Positions 31,590-42,023 of a stretch of DNA of 64,000 nt are shown piece by piece. The translations under genes and the position numbers were made by a program. The notes under the pieces were generated by a model. The model made no database searches and had not been told where the DNA came from. It worked only from the letters and a program-made list of their open reading frames with translations. Each line of letters starts with the position of its first letter. Position 1 is the first letter of the stretch. Source of the DNA: Oceanicaulis sp. HTCC2633 (lineage in GTDB: Bacteria > Pseudomonadota > Alphaproteobacteria > Caulobacterales > Maricaulaceae); the NCBI RefSeq assembly GCF_000152745.1, contig NZ_CH672428.1:430916-494915 (forward strand), in the 5' to 3' direction.

Positions 31590-31636
31590 GGTATTCACCC
31601 TTTCTCAGGCGCCTGCCTTTAATGAGGAAACGATTC

Positions 31637-31658
31637 CATATGTACACTCGTACATATG
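31637..31658. promoter_or_regulatory. Operator for the TetR-type regulator
   Basis: A perfect inverted repeat, CATATGTAC-ACTC-GTACATATG, with 9-bp arms, centred in the 84-bp gap between the divergent DUF1254 and TetR genes. It is placed to block both promoters. Confidence 0.75.
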
Positions 31659-31673
31659 ATTGCGGAGTGAAAG

Positions 31674-32312
31674 ATGCGTCAAGAGAACACGCCCCGACGG
31701 CGCGGACGTCGCAGAGCGGACGCGCCCGATGGCCGGGAGGCGCTGATCCGGGCCGCCACGCGACACTTTGCAGATTTTGGATATGAAGCGGCGGGGCTTC
31801 GCGCGATCGCGAAGGCCGCGAATGTCGCGCCCAATCTGGTGGCCGTGCACTTTGGCGGCAAGGAAGGCCTCTGGCAGGCTTGCGTGGACTCGTTCGGTCA
31901 GATGCTGGAGGGCAAGATTGCGGCGCTTCAGGCTCTCGCGGCTGACGAGCAGATGAGTGCGAGAGATCGTCTGGAGCTGATCATCCGCATGACCGCTTCA
32001 TTCTATGATCAGAGCGCCGATGTGCGCGGTTTCATTGCGCGCGGCAGCCTGGAGCCCGTCCCCAAAGGCCAGATCATCGCCGAGCAATTGTTGCAGCCGC
32101 TTTATGAAGCGGCGCGCCCGCTGATCCAGCAAGGCATCGACGAAAAGATCATACCGATCCAGGACCCGGCGCTGGTCTTCGTGATGATCAACGCAACCCT
32201 GGGCCAGCCCGATCGCATGGCCACAGCGCTCGCCGTGCTGTCGCCTGATACGCCGAGAGATCATGTATCCGAAAGGGTCGGCGAGGCGCTGACCAGACTG
32301 CTTCTGAACTAG
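31674..32312 (+). CDS. TetR/AcrR family transcriptional regulator
   Basis: A 212-aa regulator. After a basic leader ([20 protein letters not shown]) the HTH is clear: [36 protein letters not shown], at about residues 22-66. The C-terminal helical ligand domain is like that of CerR/DUF1956-type repressors. It very probably represses itself and the divergent DUF1254 gene through the 9-bp inverted repeat between them. The ligand is unknown. Confidence 0.92.
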   Translation: MRQENTPRRRGRRRADAPDGREALIRAATRHFADFGYEAAGLRAIAKAANVAPNLVAVHFGGKEGLWQACVDSFGQMLEGKIAALQALAADEQMSARDRLELIIRMTASFYDQSADVRGFIARGSLEPVPKGQIIAEQLLQPLYEAARPLIQQGIDEKIIPIQDPALVFVMINATLGQPDRMATALAVLSPDTPRDHVSERVGEALTRLLLN

Positions 32313-32365
32313 GGAGAAATCGCAGGGCTCGCGGTGCAACTCGGACAAAGCAGGGCTCTGTCTGG

Positions 32366-32453
32366 TGGCGGAGGGGGAGGGATTCGAACCCCCGGAACCT
32401 CGCGGCTCAACGGTTTTCAAGACCGCCGCAATCGACCACTCTGCCACCCCTCC
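32366..32453 (-). tRNA. tRNA-Ser (anticodon UGA)
   Basis: On the minus strand the sequence begins GGAGGGGTGGCAGAGTGG and ends CCCCTCC-G-CCA. The anticodon stem-loop is GGTCTTGAAAACC with anticodon TGA, followed by a long class II variable arm and the GGTTCGAATCC T-loop. The 7-bp acceptor stem pairs fully, and CCA is encoded (32366-32368). Confidence 0.96.
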
Positions 32454-32588
32454 GTCACATCCGTGTTTAGCCCGGAGACAGGTGAGGGCACAAGCGCGCC
32501 CCGCTGACGCCTTGCAGTCGACGCGGCTCAAAATGCTGCACTGCCCCATAAAAAGCATTTATCGCTGCCATCAAAGCAATCATTTTGA

Positions 32589-35084
<2,496 letters not shown>

Positions 35085-35109
35085 CGTCCGCTTCCATCTG
35101 ACCTGATGG

Positions 35110-35142
35110 GCAAGGGCCGCGGTTCCAAATCGCGGCCCTTGC
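35110..35142 (+). terminator. Hairpin after katG
   Basis: GCAAGGGCCGCG and CGCGGCCCTTGC form a perfect 12-bp stem around a 9-base loop, 25 bp after the katG stop. There is no T-run, so termination may be inefficient or Rho-assisted. Confidence 0.6.
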
Positions 35143-35223
35143 TGCATCCATGCCGCCTGCGACACGCACTTTCGCCACACTTGGCTTGAATTACACTGGC
35201 TCCCAGCGAACCAGGGTCCGTGC

Positions 35224-35817
35224 ATGTCCTTCACGAAACTGCGCCTGCTGCATTCAGGCCTCGCCATTCTGACCGTCCTCATCCTGGCCGGCTGTACGGG
35301 GCAGCCGCCTCAACAGCCGCGTCTGGGGCGTCAGGCGCCAGCCGTTCACCCCGCGCCGCCTCCGCCCGTGTTCACACCGGATGAGGATACGCCGCGCAGC
35401 GTGGAGACGGGGCTCGCCAGCTGGTATGGGCCGGGTTTTGAGGGTCGCCAGACAGCGAACGGCGAAATTTTTGATTCTACACAGCTGACTGCTGCGCATC
35501 GCACCATGCGACTGCCCAGCCGGGCGCGGGTGACGCGTCTGGATACGGGCGCCAGCATCATCGTTCGGGTGAATGATCGCGGCCCATATATCGACGGCCG
35601 CCTGATCGATCTCAGCCACGCCGCCGCGCAAGCCCTCGGCTTCACCGATGACGGGCTTGTGGAGGTGAGGGTGGAGGGTCTGGGTCCGGCAGATCGGCGT
35701 GACCGCGCCGCGCCGCCCGTCTTTTTTGATCCTGAAACCGGTCCGCCCGGAGATCACACGCCGTCTTTCACCCAAAATCTGGACGCCACGCTTCAGCCAA
35801 GTTCCGATGAAGGCTAG
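35224..35817 (+). CDS. rlpA: RlpA-like septal lytic transglycosylase lipoprotein
   Basis: A 197-aa outer-membrane lipoprotein candidate. The signal peptide ends in a lipobox (LILAGC), then a Pro-rich linker, then the double-psi beta-barrel domain GLASWYGPGFEGRQTANGE ... RVNDRGPYIDGRLIDLSHAAAQALGF. RlpA cleaves denuded peptidoglycan strands at the septum in Pseudomonas. A SPOR domain is not visible, as in many short alphaproteobacterial forms. dacC begins 55 bp downstream. Confidence 0.92.
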   Translation: MSFTKLRLLHSGLAILTVLILAGCTGQPPQQPRLGRQAPAVHPAPPPPVFTPDEDTPRSVETGLASWYGPGFEGRQTANGEIFDSTQLTAAHRTMRLPSRARVTRLDTGASIIVRVNDRGPYIDGRLIDLSHAAAQALGFTDDGLVEVRVEGLGPADRRDRAAPPVFFDPETGPPGDHTPSFTQNLDATLQPSSDEG

Positions 35818-35872
35818 GGTGTCCGCAACCGCCGCCGATTCCGCTTCAACCGCCAATCCCGGGACCCTCATC

Positions 35873-37018
35873 ATGCGTCGACTGCTCTGCCTGCTCGCCC
35901 TGATCACTGTCAGCCTGTCGCCGTCCGCGATGGCGCAGAGCGCGTTTGACACGCGCGCCTCCCACGCCGTGATCCTGGATTACGAGAGCGGGGACGTGCT
36001 GTTCTCCAAGAATGGCGAGGAGCCGATGCCGCCGGCCAGCATGTCGAAGCTGATGACCGCGCTCATGGTCTTCGAGGCTCTCGAGGATGGGCGGTTCACG
36101 CTCGACACCTCCTTGCCGGTCAGTGAGAACGCGTGGCGGCGAGGCGGGGCGGCCTCGGGGTCCTCCACCATGTTCCTCGATGTGAACTCCCGCGCCGAAG
36201 TCGGCGATCTGATCCGGGGCATCATCGTGCAATCAGGCAATGACGCCTGCATCGTGGTGGCGGAAGCGCTTGGCGGCACGGAAGAGAACTTCGCCCAGAT
36301 GATGACCGAGCGCGCCCATGAGCTGGGTCTTGAGAGCGCCAGCTTCGCCAACGCGACGGGCTGGCCCGATCCTGATCACCGGATTTCCGCGCTGGATCTT
36401 GCGCGCCTGGCCCGCCACATCATCGAGACCTATCCGCAATACTATGACATCTATTCGGAAACCGAGTTCACCTATAACGGCATCCGTCAGTATAACCGCA
36501 ACCCGTTGCTGGGCGTGTTTGACGGCGCGGATGGGCTGAAGACCGGCCATACCGAGGAATCCGGCTATGGCCTTGTCGCCTCGGCGGAACGCGACGGCGA
36601 GCGTCGGATCGTTGTTTTCAACGGCATGGACTCCAATCGCGCGCGGGCGGATGAATCCGAGCGCCTGATGCGGGCTGCGTTCTCAGAATTCTCGACCGTG
36701 GACCTTGTCGAGGCCGGCGAGGTTCTGGGTGACGCCGAGGTCTATCTGGGCGTGGCCCCGCGTGTGGAGCTGCGCGCCGCTGAAAACCTGTCCTTTGGCC
36801 TGCATCGTCGCGATCGCGACGGCGTCACCGCCGAACTGGTCTATCAGGCGCCCCTGCATGCGCCGGTTCAGGAGGGGGACATTGTCGGTCAGCTGGACGT
36901 CACCTTGCCCGATGGTCGCGAGATGAGCGTGCCGGTTGAAGCCGCCCAGTCTGTCGCCCGCAAGGGCGCGATGGGCCGGGCTGGCGCGGCCTTGGCGCGT
37001 CTGATCCGTGGCGGTTGA
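35873..37018 (+). CDS. dacC: D-alanyl-D-alanine carboxypeptidase (PBP5/6 family)
   Basis: A 381-aa low-molecular-weight penicillin-binding protein with a signal peptide (MRRLLCLLALITVSLSPSAMA). The active-site motifs are SMSK (SxxK) in PPASMSKLM, SGN in IVQSGNDAC, and KTG in DGLKTGHTEESG. A C-terminal PBP5_C-like domain begins near residue 270. It trims the terminal D-Ala of peptidoglycan pentapeptides in the periplasm. ATG at 35873 is preferred to in-frame upstream starts because it yields the signal peptide. tmk starts 4 bp after the stop. Confidence 0.92.
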   Translation: MRRLLCLLALITVSLSPSAMAQSAFDTRASHAVILDYESGDVLFSKNGEEPMPPASMSKLMTALMVFEALEDGRFTLDTSLPVSENAWRRGGAASGSSTMFLDVNSRAEVGDLIRGIIVQSGNDACIVVAEALGGTEENFAQMMTERAHELGLESASFANATGWPDPDHRISALDLARLARHIIETYPQYYDIYSETEFTYNGIRQYNRNPLLGVFDGADGLKTGHTEESGYGLVASAERDGERRIVVFNGMDSNRARADESERLMRAAFSEFSTVDLVEAGEVLGDAEVYLGVAPRVELRAAENLSFGLHRRDRDGVTAELVYQAPLHAPVQEGDIVGQLDVTLPDGREMSVPVEAAQSVARKGAMGRAGAALARLIRGG

Positions 37019-37021
37019 TCC

Positions 37022-37657
37022 ATGACCCAAGGTCGTTTCATCACGCTGGAAGGCGGGGAGGGCGCGGGGAAGACCACGCTGGCCAAGGCCTTGTCTGAGT
37101 CCCTGGAATCGCAGGGCGTCAGAACCCTGATCACGCGAGAACCCGGCGGCACGCCCAATGCCGAAGCCCTGCGCAATTTGCTGGTGGAGGGTGATACCGA
37201 ACGCTGGTCCGCCCTGTCTGAAACCCTGTTGTTGTATGCCGCGCGCGTTGACCATGTGGAGCGCCTGATCCGGCCCTCCCTCGATCAGGGCATCTGGGTG
37301 ATCTGTGACCGCTTCTCGGACTCAACGCGCGCCTATCAGGGCGCTGCGGGCGGCATGTCGACGGCGCAGATCGATGAGATCGACCGCGCCAGCATGCATG
37401 GTTTTGGCCCGGACCTCACCTTTGTCGTGGATCTTGATCCTGAGACCGGCCTTGAGCGCACGCGTCTTCGCGGCGAAGGCGCCACGCGCTTCGAGCGCAA
37501 GCCGGCCGCCTTTCACCATGCTCTTCGCGTCGCCTTTCTGGATATCGCACGCGCGGCGCCAGAGCGCTGCGTGGTGCTTGATGGCGCCATGCCGGCGGAT
37601 CAGGTTGCGACATCGGCCTTCGAGATCCTGACCCAACGCCTCGGAGCGCTGAAGTGA
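37022..37657 (+). CDS. tmk: dTMP (thymidylate) kinase
   Basis: A 211-aa P-loop kinase phosphorylating dTMP to dTDP. It shows FITLEGGEGAGKTTLAKAL (Walker A), TREPGGTPNAE, the DRFSDSTRAYQG motif and the LID region with LRGEGATRFE. It lies 3 bp after dacC, and its stop overlaps the GTG of holB by 2 bases, so translation of the three is coupled. Confidence 0.96.
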   Translation: MTQGRFITLEGGEGAGKTTLAKALSESLESQGVRTLITREPGGTPNAEALRNLLVEGDTERWSALSETLLLYAARVDHVERLIRPSLDQGIWVICDRFSDSTRAYQGAAGGMSTAQIDEIDRASMHGFGPDLTFVVDLDPETGLERTRLRGEGATRFERKPAAFHHALRVAFLDIARAAPERCVVLDGAMPADQVATSAFEILTQRLGALK

Positions 37658-38694
37658 GTGGCGAGGATCGCCCAGAAGCGGACCGGGAAGGGGGGCTGCC
37701 CCACCCTCGTCGCGTCTACGACCTGTTCGGACAGGATGCGGCGCTCAACGAGGCCGAAGCCGCGATCAGCAGCGGGCGCATGCATCATGCCTGGATGGTG
37801 TCGGGGCCCAAGGGCGTGGGAAAGGCGAGTTTCGCCTACCGTCTGGCCCGACGACTGCTGGGCGCCCGGGCGACTGACGAGGCGGGACTGGCGAGCGATC
37901 CGGACGATCCGGTCTGCCGCCGGCTTGAAGCGCTGTCGCATCCTGACTTCCTTCTGATCCGTCGCCCCTATAACGACAAGACCGGCAAGCTGAAGGGCGA
38001 GATCCCGGTCGAGGAGGCGCGTCGTGCGCCGGAATTCTTCTCCAAGAGCGCCAGCGGCAAGGGGTGGCGGGTCTGCATCGTCGACAGCGCAGACGAACTG
38101 AACGTCAATTCCGCCAATGCTTTGCTGAAAACTCTTGAAGAGCCGCCTCAGCGAGGCTTGCTCATTCTTATCGTGAATACGCCCGGGCGCCTGCTCCCGA
38201 CGATCCGATCGCGCTGCCGTCGTCTGATCCTTCGCGCGCCCAGCATTGAAGCCACGACGCAATGGCTCATGGACCGCCACCAGATGAGTGCTGATGAAGC
38301 GCAGCGCGCCGCAATGCTGGCGCAGGGCGCGCCGGGCCGTGCGCTCGCTTTGGCGGAAACCGATGCGCCCGCCTTGATGGCCACCATCGATACGGCCTTG
38401 TCCGGTCTGCCGCGCCTCGATCGCGCGGCCATCGCACAAATCGCCGCCTCGGCTACGCGCAAGGGCGGGGAGCAAATCAAACCGATCACGCTCGATTTTC
38501 TGGTGGCGGACGCTCAGAACCGCGCCCGCGCCCTGGCGCTTGAAACCGGCGGTGCGGACAGGGCGGGCGCCTGGGTGGAGGCGGCCGACCGCCTGACCCG
38601 TCTGGCGAGAGAGAGCGAAACCCTCTACCTCGACCCGAAACAGACACTCTACGCCGCATTCGGGCTGATGCAGGATGCGGCCCAAGCGGACTGA
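37654..38694 (+). CDS. holB: DNA polymerase III subunit delta'
   Basis: A 346-aa clamp-loader subunit. The AAA+ fold shows HHAWMVSGPKGVGKASFAYRLA (Walker A), the VDSADELNVNSANALLKTLEEPP block typical of delta', and SRCRRLILRAP (SRC motif). The GTG start overlaps the tmk stop. The usual zinc-module cysteines are sparse (a single VCRRLE is visible). In many Alphaproteobacteria metG lies between holB and tatD; here tatD follows after 6 bp. Confidence 0.93.
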   Translation: MSGEDRPEADREGGLPHPRRVYDLFGQDAALNEAEAAISSGRMHHAWMVSGPKGVGKASFAYRLARRLLGARATDEAGLASDPDDPVCRRLEALSHPDFLLIRRPYNDKTGKLKGEIPVEEARRAPEFFSKSASGKGWRVCIVDSADELNVNSANALLKTLEEPPQRGLLILIVNTPGRLLPTIRSRCRRLILRAPSIEATTQWLMDRHQMSADEAQRAAMLAQGAPGRALALAETDAPALMATIDTALSGLPRLDRAAIAQIAASATRKGGEQIKPITLDFLVADAQNRARALALETGGADRAGAWVEAADRLTRLARESETLYLDPKQTLYAAFGLMQDAAQAD

Positions 38695-38700
38695 GACCTG

Positions 38701-39483
38701 ATGCTGATCGACACCCATATCAATGTTCATGGCGAGGATTACGCCAACGATCTGGACTCCGTTCTGGACGCCGCTCGGGATGCGGGCGTCTCTCCGATGA
38801 TCGCAATCTGCTGTCGCCTGCATGAATTCGAGCAGGTCGCCGCCATCGCGGAAAAGCATGACGACGTCTATTGCACCATTGGGGCCCACCCGCATCACGC
38901 CAAGGACCGGCCTGACATCACAGCCGATGAACTGCTGGACATCGCCCGGCATCCCAAGGTCGTCGCCATTGGCGAGACCGGACTTGATTTCCATTACAAT
39001 TACAGTCCGGCCGAAGATCAGTATCCCTCACTGCGCGCGCATATCGAGGCGGCGCGTCGCGCTGATCTGCCGATCATCCTGCATTGCCGGGACGCCGATC
39101 AGCAGATGGCGGAGCTTCTTGAGGACGAAATGGGGAAGGGGGCGTTCCGGCCGCTTCTGCACTGCTATACCGGGGGCTCCGAGCTGGCGCGACGCGCGGC
39201 CGCGCTCGGCGCCTATTTCTCCGCATCGGGCATCATCACTTTCAAGAAGGCCGAGGATGTCCGGTCCGTCTTCCGTGACATCGTGCCTGAGGACCGGGTG
39301 ATTGTGGAGACGGACTGCCCGTATCTGGCGCCTGTTCCGCATCGGGGAAGGCGCAATGAACCTGCATACTTGCCACATGTTCTTGACAAGCTGTGCGAGG
39401 TGAAGGGCTGGTCATCCGAGGAAGGTGCCGAACGCACCACGCAGGCGGCTCTGCGTCTGTTTGACCGGATCCGCATCGCATGA
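38701..39483 (+). CDS. TatD family metal-dependent hydrolase
   Basis: A 260-aa TIM-barrel hydrolase of the TatD DNase group, with IGAHPHHAKD, VVAIGETGLDFHYNYSPAEDQ, LPIILHCRDADQQ, PLLHCYTGG and VETDCPYLAPVPHRGRRNEPAYL. At the first metal motif the sequence is DTHINVH, so the usual HxH reads HxN. Whether this changes metal binding is unknown. Its last 4 bp overlap the MBL-fold gene. Confidence 0.9.
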   Translation: MLIDTHINVHGEDYANDLDSVLDAARDAGVSPMIAICCRLHEFEQVAAIAEKHDDVYCTIGAHPHHAKDRPDITADELLDIARHPKVVAIGETGLDFHYNYSPAEDQYPSLRAHIEAARRADLPIILHCRDADQQMAELLEDEMGKGAFRPLLHCYTGGSELARRAAALGAYFSASGIITFKKAEDVRSVFRDIVPEDRVIVETDCPYLAPVPHRGRRNEPAYLPHVLDKLCEVKGWSSEEGAERTTQAALRLFDRIRIA

Positions 39484-40343
39484 CGTCGGGCCCGGTGATC
39501 AGAGCCCGCATCCTGGGCTGTGGATCATCAGGCGGCGTGCCGCGCATTGATGGAGACTGGGGGGCGTGCGACCCCAGGAACCCGAAAAATCGACGGTCCC
39601 GCTGTAGCTTGCTAGTGGAACGCGCACACAGCCTGGAGGCCCTCAAGGCAGGCGAAGCCACGCGCTTGCTGATTGATACATCTCCGGATTTACGTGAGCA
39701 GATGCTCTCGGCAGGCGTCACCAGCATTGATGGCGTCGCCTTTACGCACGCCCATGCGGATCAGGCGCACGGCATTGATGACGTCCGGGCGTTTGTCTAT
39801 CGACGCGGCGCCCGGCTCGACGCAATGATGAATTCGCAAACGCAGTCGCTGTTGCGCGCGCGCTTCGGCTACATCTTTGAGACGCCAGAGGGCTCAGGCT
39901 ATCCGCCGCTCATGCGGGATCATGGCCTTGAAGCGGGCCAGACCGCCAGCATTGACGGTCCGGGCGGTAAGATCGAACTTTCGCTCTTTGATGTGGTTCA
40001 TGGACGGGAACCGTGCAGCGGCGTTCGCATCGGGCCGCTGGCTTACACGCCGGACGTGAACGGCCTCGACCAGAAAGCCATGCAGGCGCTGTCAGGGACA
40101 AGCCTCTGGATCGTGGACGCACTGCGTGACAAGCCGCATCCCAGTCACGCGCATGTCAATCTGGCGCTCGACTGGCTGTCGCAGATCAAGCCCCGGCTTG
40201 GCGTCCTGACCAATCTTCATATCGATCTTGATTACAAGGACCTCCTGGAACGCCTGCCAGAGGGCGTCAGGCCGGCTTATGACGGCCTCCAGATAATCCT
40301 CGCGCCGTCAGATGGCGCCTTGATTGATCTGAGCCGCATATAA
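39480..40343 (+). CDS. MBL-fold metallohydrolase (PhnP-like)
   Basis: A 287-aa metallo-beta-lactamase-fold enzyme. The N-terminal RILGCGSSGGVPRIDG and the metal motif THAHADQAHGIDDVRAF identify the PhnP/phosphodiesterase-like branch; the second Asp-His of the motif reads DQ. Further metal ligands are in VVHGREPCSGVRIG and the C-terminal VLTNLHIDLDY. It is the usual end of the tmk-holB-tatD run. The start overlaps tatD by 4 bp (ATGA). Natural substrate unknown. It is the last chromosomal gene before the island. Confidence 0.9.
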   Translation: MTSGPVIRARILGCGSSGGVPRIDGDWGACDPRNPKNRRSRCSLLVERAHSLEALKAGEATRLLIDTSPDLREQMLSAGVTSIDGVAFTHAHADQAHGIDDVRAFVYRRGARLDAMMNSQTQSLLRARFGYIFETPEGSGYPPLMRDHGLEAGQTASIDGPGGKIELSLFDVVHGREPCSGVRIGPLAYTPDVNGLDQKAMQALSGTSLWIVDALRDKPHPSHAHVNLALDWLSQIKPRLGVLTNLHIDLDYKDLLERLPEGVRPAYDGLQIILAPSDGALIDLSRI

Positions 40344-40435
40344 TCCAAATTTTTTCTCATAATATATCTTATGCGCAGGCCCGGTACTTTCAAAACTGGT
40401 GCATTGACTAAACTCCTTCCCGATCTTCTCGCTAT

Positions 40436-40459
40436 CGCGTTTCAAATCAACGAAACGCG
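40436..40459. repeat. Candidate att core: perfect 8-8-8 inverted repeat
   Basis: CGCGTTTC, an 8-bp spacer (AAATCAAC), then GAAACGCG. Two exact inverted arms around a 6-8 bp crossover is the form of a tyrosine-recombinase core site, and it lies 317 bp before the first recombinase gene. No second copy was found by eye at the right end. Confidence 0.4.
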
Positions 40460-40481
40460 TGATCCATGAATTGGGAATCGT

Positions 40482-40658
40482 GTGAAGACACTAGATCACG
40501 TATTATGCGTGACGAAAGATCTCAATAAAAACATACCTCATTCTACAGCCATCACTAATATAATTCAAAATGATCGACAAATTGTCGAAAACAGGCCGAA
40601 GCAAGTTATTAGGAAAAGGGATGGAAATCACCACTACACAATAAAATTGGTGCACTAG
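40482..40658 (+). CDS. Doubtful 58-aa ORF in the island junction
   Basis: A GTG-initiated frame of 58 codons followed by TAG. The product is basic and hydrophilic (ends RKRDGNHHYTIKLVH) and has no recognisable domain or strong ribosome site. It could be a remnant or a real small protein of the island. Low confidence. Confidence 0.2.
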   Translation: MKTLDHVLCVTKDLNKNIPHSTAITNIIQNDRQIVENRPKQVIRKRDGNHHYTIKLVH

Positions 40659-40775
40659 AAGTGATATGAATTTCAGATGAGGCTTTTTATAATACTGATT
40701 CTATTGCATGATCAGGTCTGCCCTTGACGCCGCATAGGGCTTGCTCACCGAAACAGCCATCTTCAGTTTTGCCTT

Positions 40776-42023
40776 ATGTCGCTCTGCCAAGCTTCCCGTG
40801 CACAGCTTCCATCATTTCTTGCTGGCCCATACCTGGTTCACCCCAGAACGAGCACCCCTCGTTATTGGGCAACCATCTACGCTCTCAGAAATTGGTCCGG
40901 GAACGCTCAATCGACGATCAGGAAGAAATTGCGGGCAATTGAGAGGCTCTACAATTTCGCGATGGAGCTCTACGGCTATGATGTCTTGGACCGTTTCATC
41001 GCGAGCTTGGCAACCGATGAGCTAGATCGCACTCTTGAGGCCTATTTCATTGCCGAGCGAAACCGAGCCGCTCGCTCCGGCGCAGACATCAACCGCGCTT
41101 GGCGCACCACCAGAGACTTTATTCTCGAGACGCTCCAGGATCTGTCGCATACATCAAACGATAAAGCGAAGCTGCACGAATTATCGTCTCACATAAAACG
41201 CTGGGAGCTGAGATATAGAAACCTCTCTCCGAATCCGATTCCGAAAAGAATCCATGTCTTACGTGCCCTGCCAGCACGGGTGATTGAAGAGCTCTACACA
41301 CTCTTTAAGCCCGATAGCCCGGATAATCCGTTTCGCTCAGAGCCGCAACGCTGGCGTAACATGGCGATCCTCCTTTGCCTGCTGCATCAGGGCCTAAGGA
41401 GGAGCGAGGCGCTCCTTCTGGCGGCCGATGCCGTCAAAACCGGAACCGACGAACGCACGCTCAAACCTCGCTACTGGATGAACGTCCAGAACCAATTTGA
41501 AGACGAAGATCCGCGCTATTGCGACCCGCCTTCAATCAAGAACTCTCAGAGCATCCGGCAGATACCGCTGTCGCGTGAAGTTGCTGAATATATTGATGCC
41601 TACGCTACGAACTATCGAGGACGGTCCCCTCACCCTCAGCTATTCCTCAACAATCGTGGCGCCCCTCTAGGCGTCAGAGGGTTGGGTCGTATTTTCGATC
41701 GCGTATCAACGCTGTTGTCAGACGACGCCAAGCAGGCGCTTCAAGAAAATCTTCGTCGGCCGCGCATCAGCGCTCACGATTTCCGTCACACCTGCGCAGT
41801 GATCCGGCTCGCTCACTTCCGAGCGCATGGGAACGACGAAGACGACTCTCTGGCTCAGCTCCGTGCTTTCTTCGGCTGGACCTACACCTCCAACATGCCT
41901 CGGCTGTACGCCCGCGCTTATTGGGAGCGCCAGATCGAAACGGTTTGGAACGACGATTTCGATGCGCACGTAGATGCGCTCAGAACCATTGAACCGGGTG
42001 GGTGGAAAGAGTGTCTCAGCTAG
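40776..42023 (+). CDS. ginA: Tyrosine recombinase, first of three (GinA-like)
   Basis: A 415-aa site-specific recombinase. An N-terminal SAM-like DNA-binding region is followed by the catalytic domain, with Arg208 in GLRRSEALLL, His334 and Arg337 in SAHDFRHTC, Trp in FFGWTYTSN at the usual His/Trp position, and nucleophile Tyr378 in RLYARAYW. All key residues are present, so it is probably active. Its end overlaps the next recombinase gene by about 22 bp. Three such genes plus a small fourth match the ginABCD operon of GInt mobile islands, which is required for excision and integration. It sits at the island's left end. Confidence 0.85.
   Translation: MSLCQASRAQLPSFLAGPYLVHPRTSTPRYWATIYALRNWSGNAQSTIRKKLRAIERLYNFAMELYGYDVLDRFIASLATDELDRTLEAYFIAERNRAARSGADINRAWRTTRDFILETLQDLSHTSNDKAKLHELSSHIKRWELRYRNLSPNPIPKRIHVLRALPARVIEELYTLFKPDSPDNPFRSEPQRWRNMAILLCLLHQGLRRSEALLLAADAVKTGTDERTLKPRYWMNVQNQFEDEDPRYCDPPSIKNSQSIRQIPLSREVAEYIDAYATNYRGRSPHPQLFLNNRGAPLGVRGLGRIFDRVSTLLSDDAKQALQENLRRPRISAHDFRHTCAVIRLAHFRAHGNDEDDSLAQLRAFFGWTYTSNMPRLYARAYWERQIETVWNDDFDAHVDALRTIEPGGWKECLS

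Larger units (their letters stand above)
40344..40775. other. AT-rich left junction of the island
   Basis: 432 bp without a convincing gene. Composition drops sharply in GC right after the MBL-fold gene. It contains the candidate recombination core at 40436-40459 and a doubtful 58-codon frame at 40482. It probably holds the attachment site and the promoter of the recombinase operon. Confidence 0.6.

Noticed and set aside
32366-32453. tRNA-Ser as the island attachment site
   Set aside because: It lies 8 kb left of the recombinases with intact chromosomal genes between, so it is not the junction.
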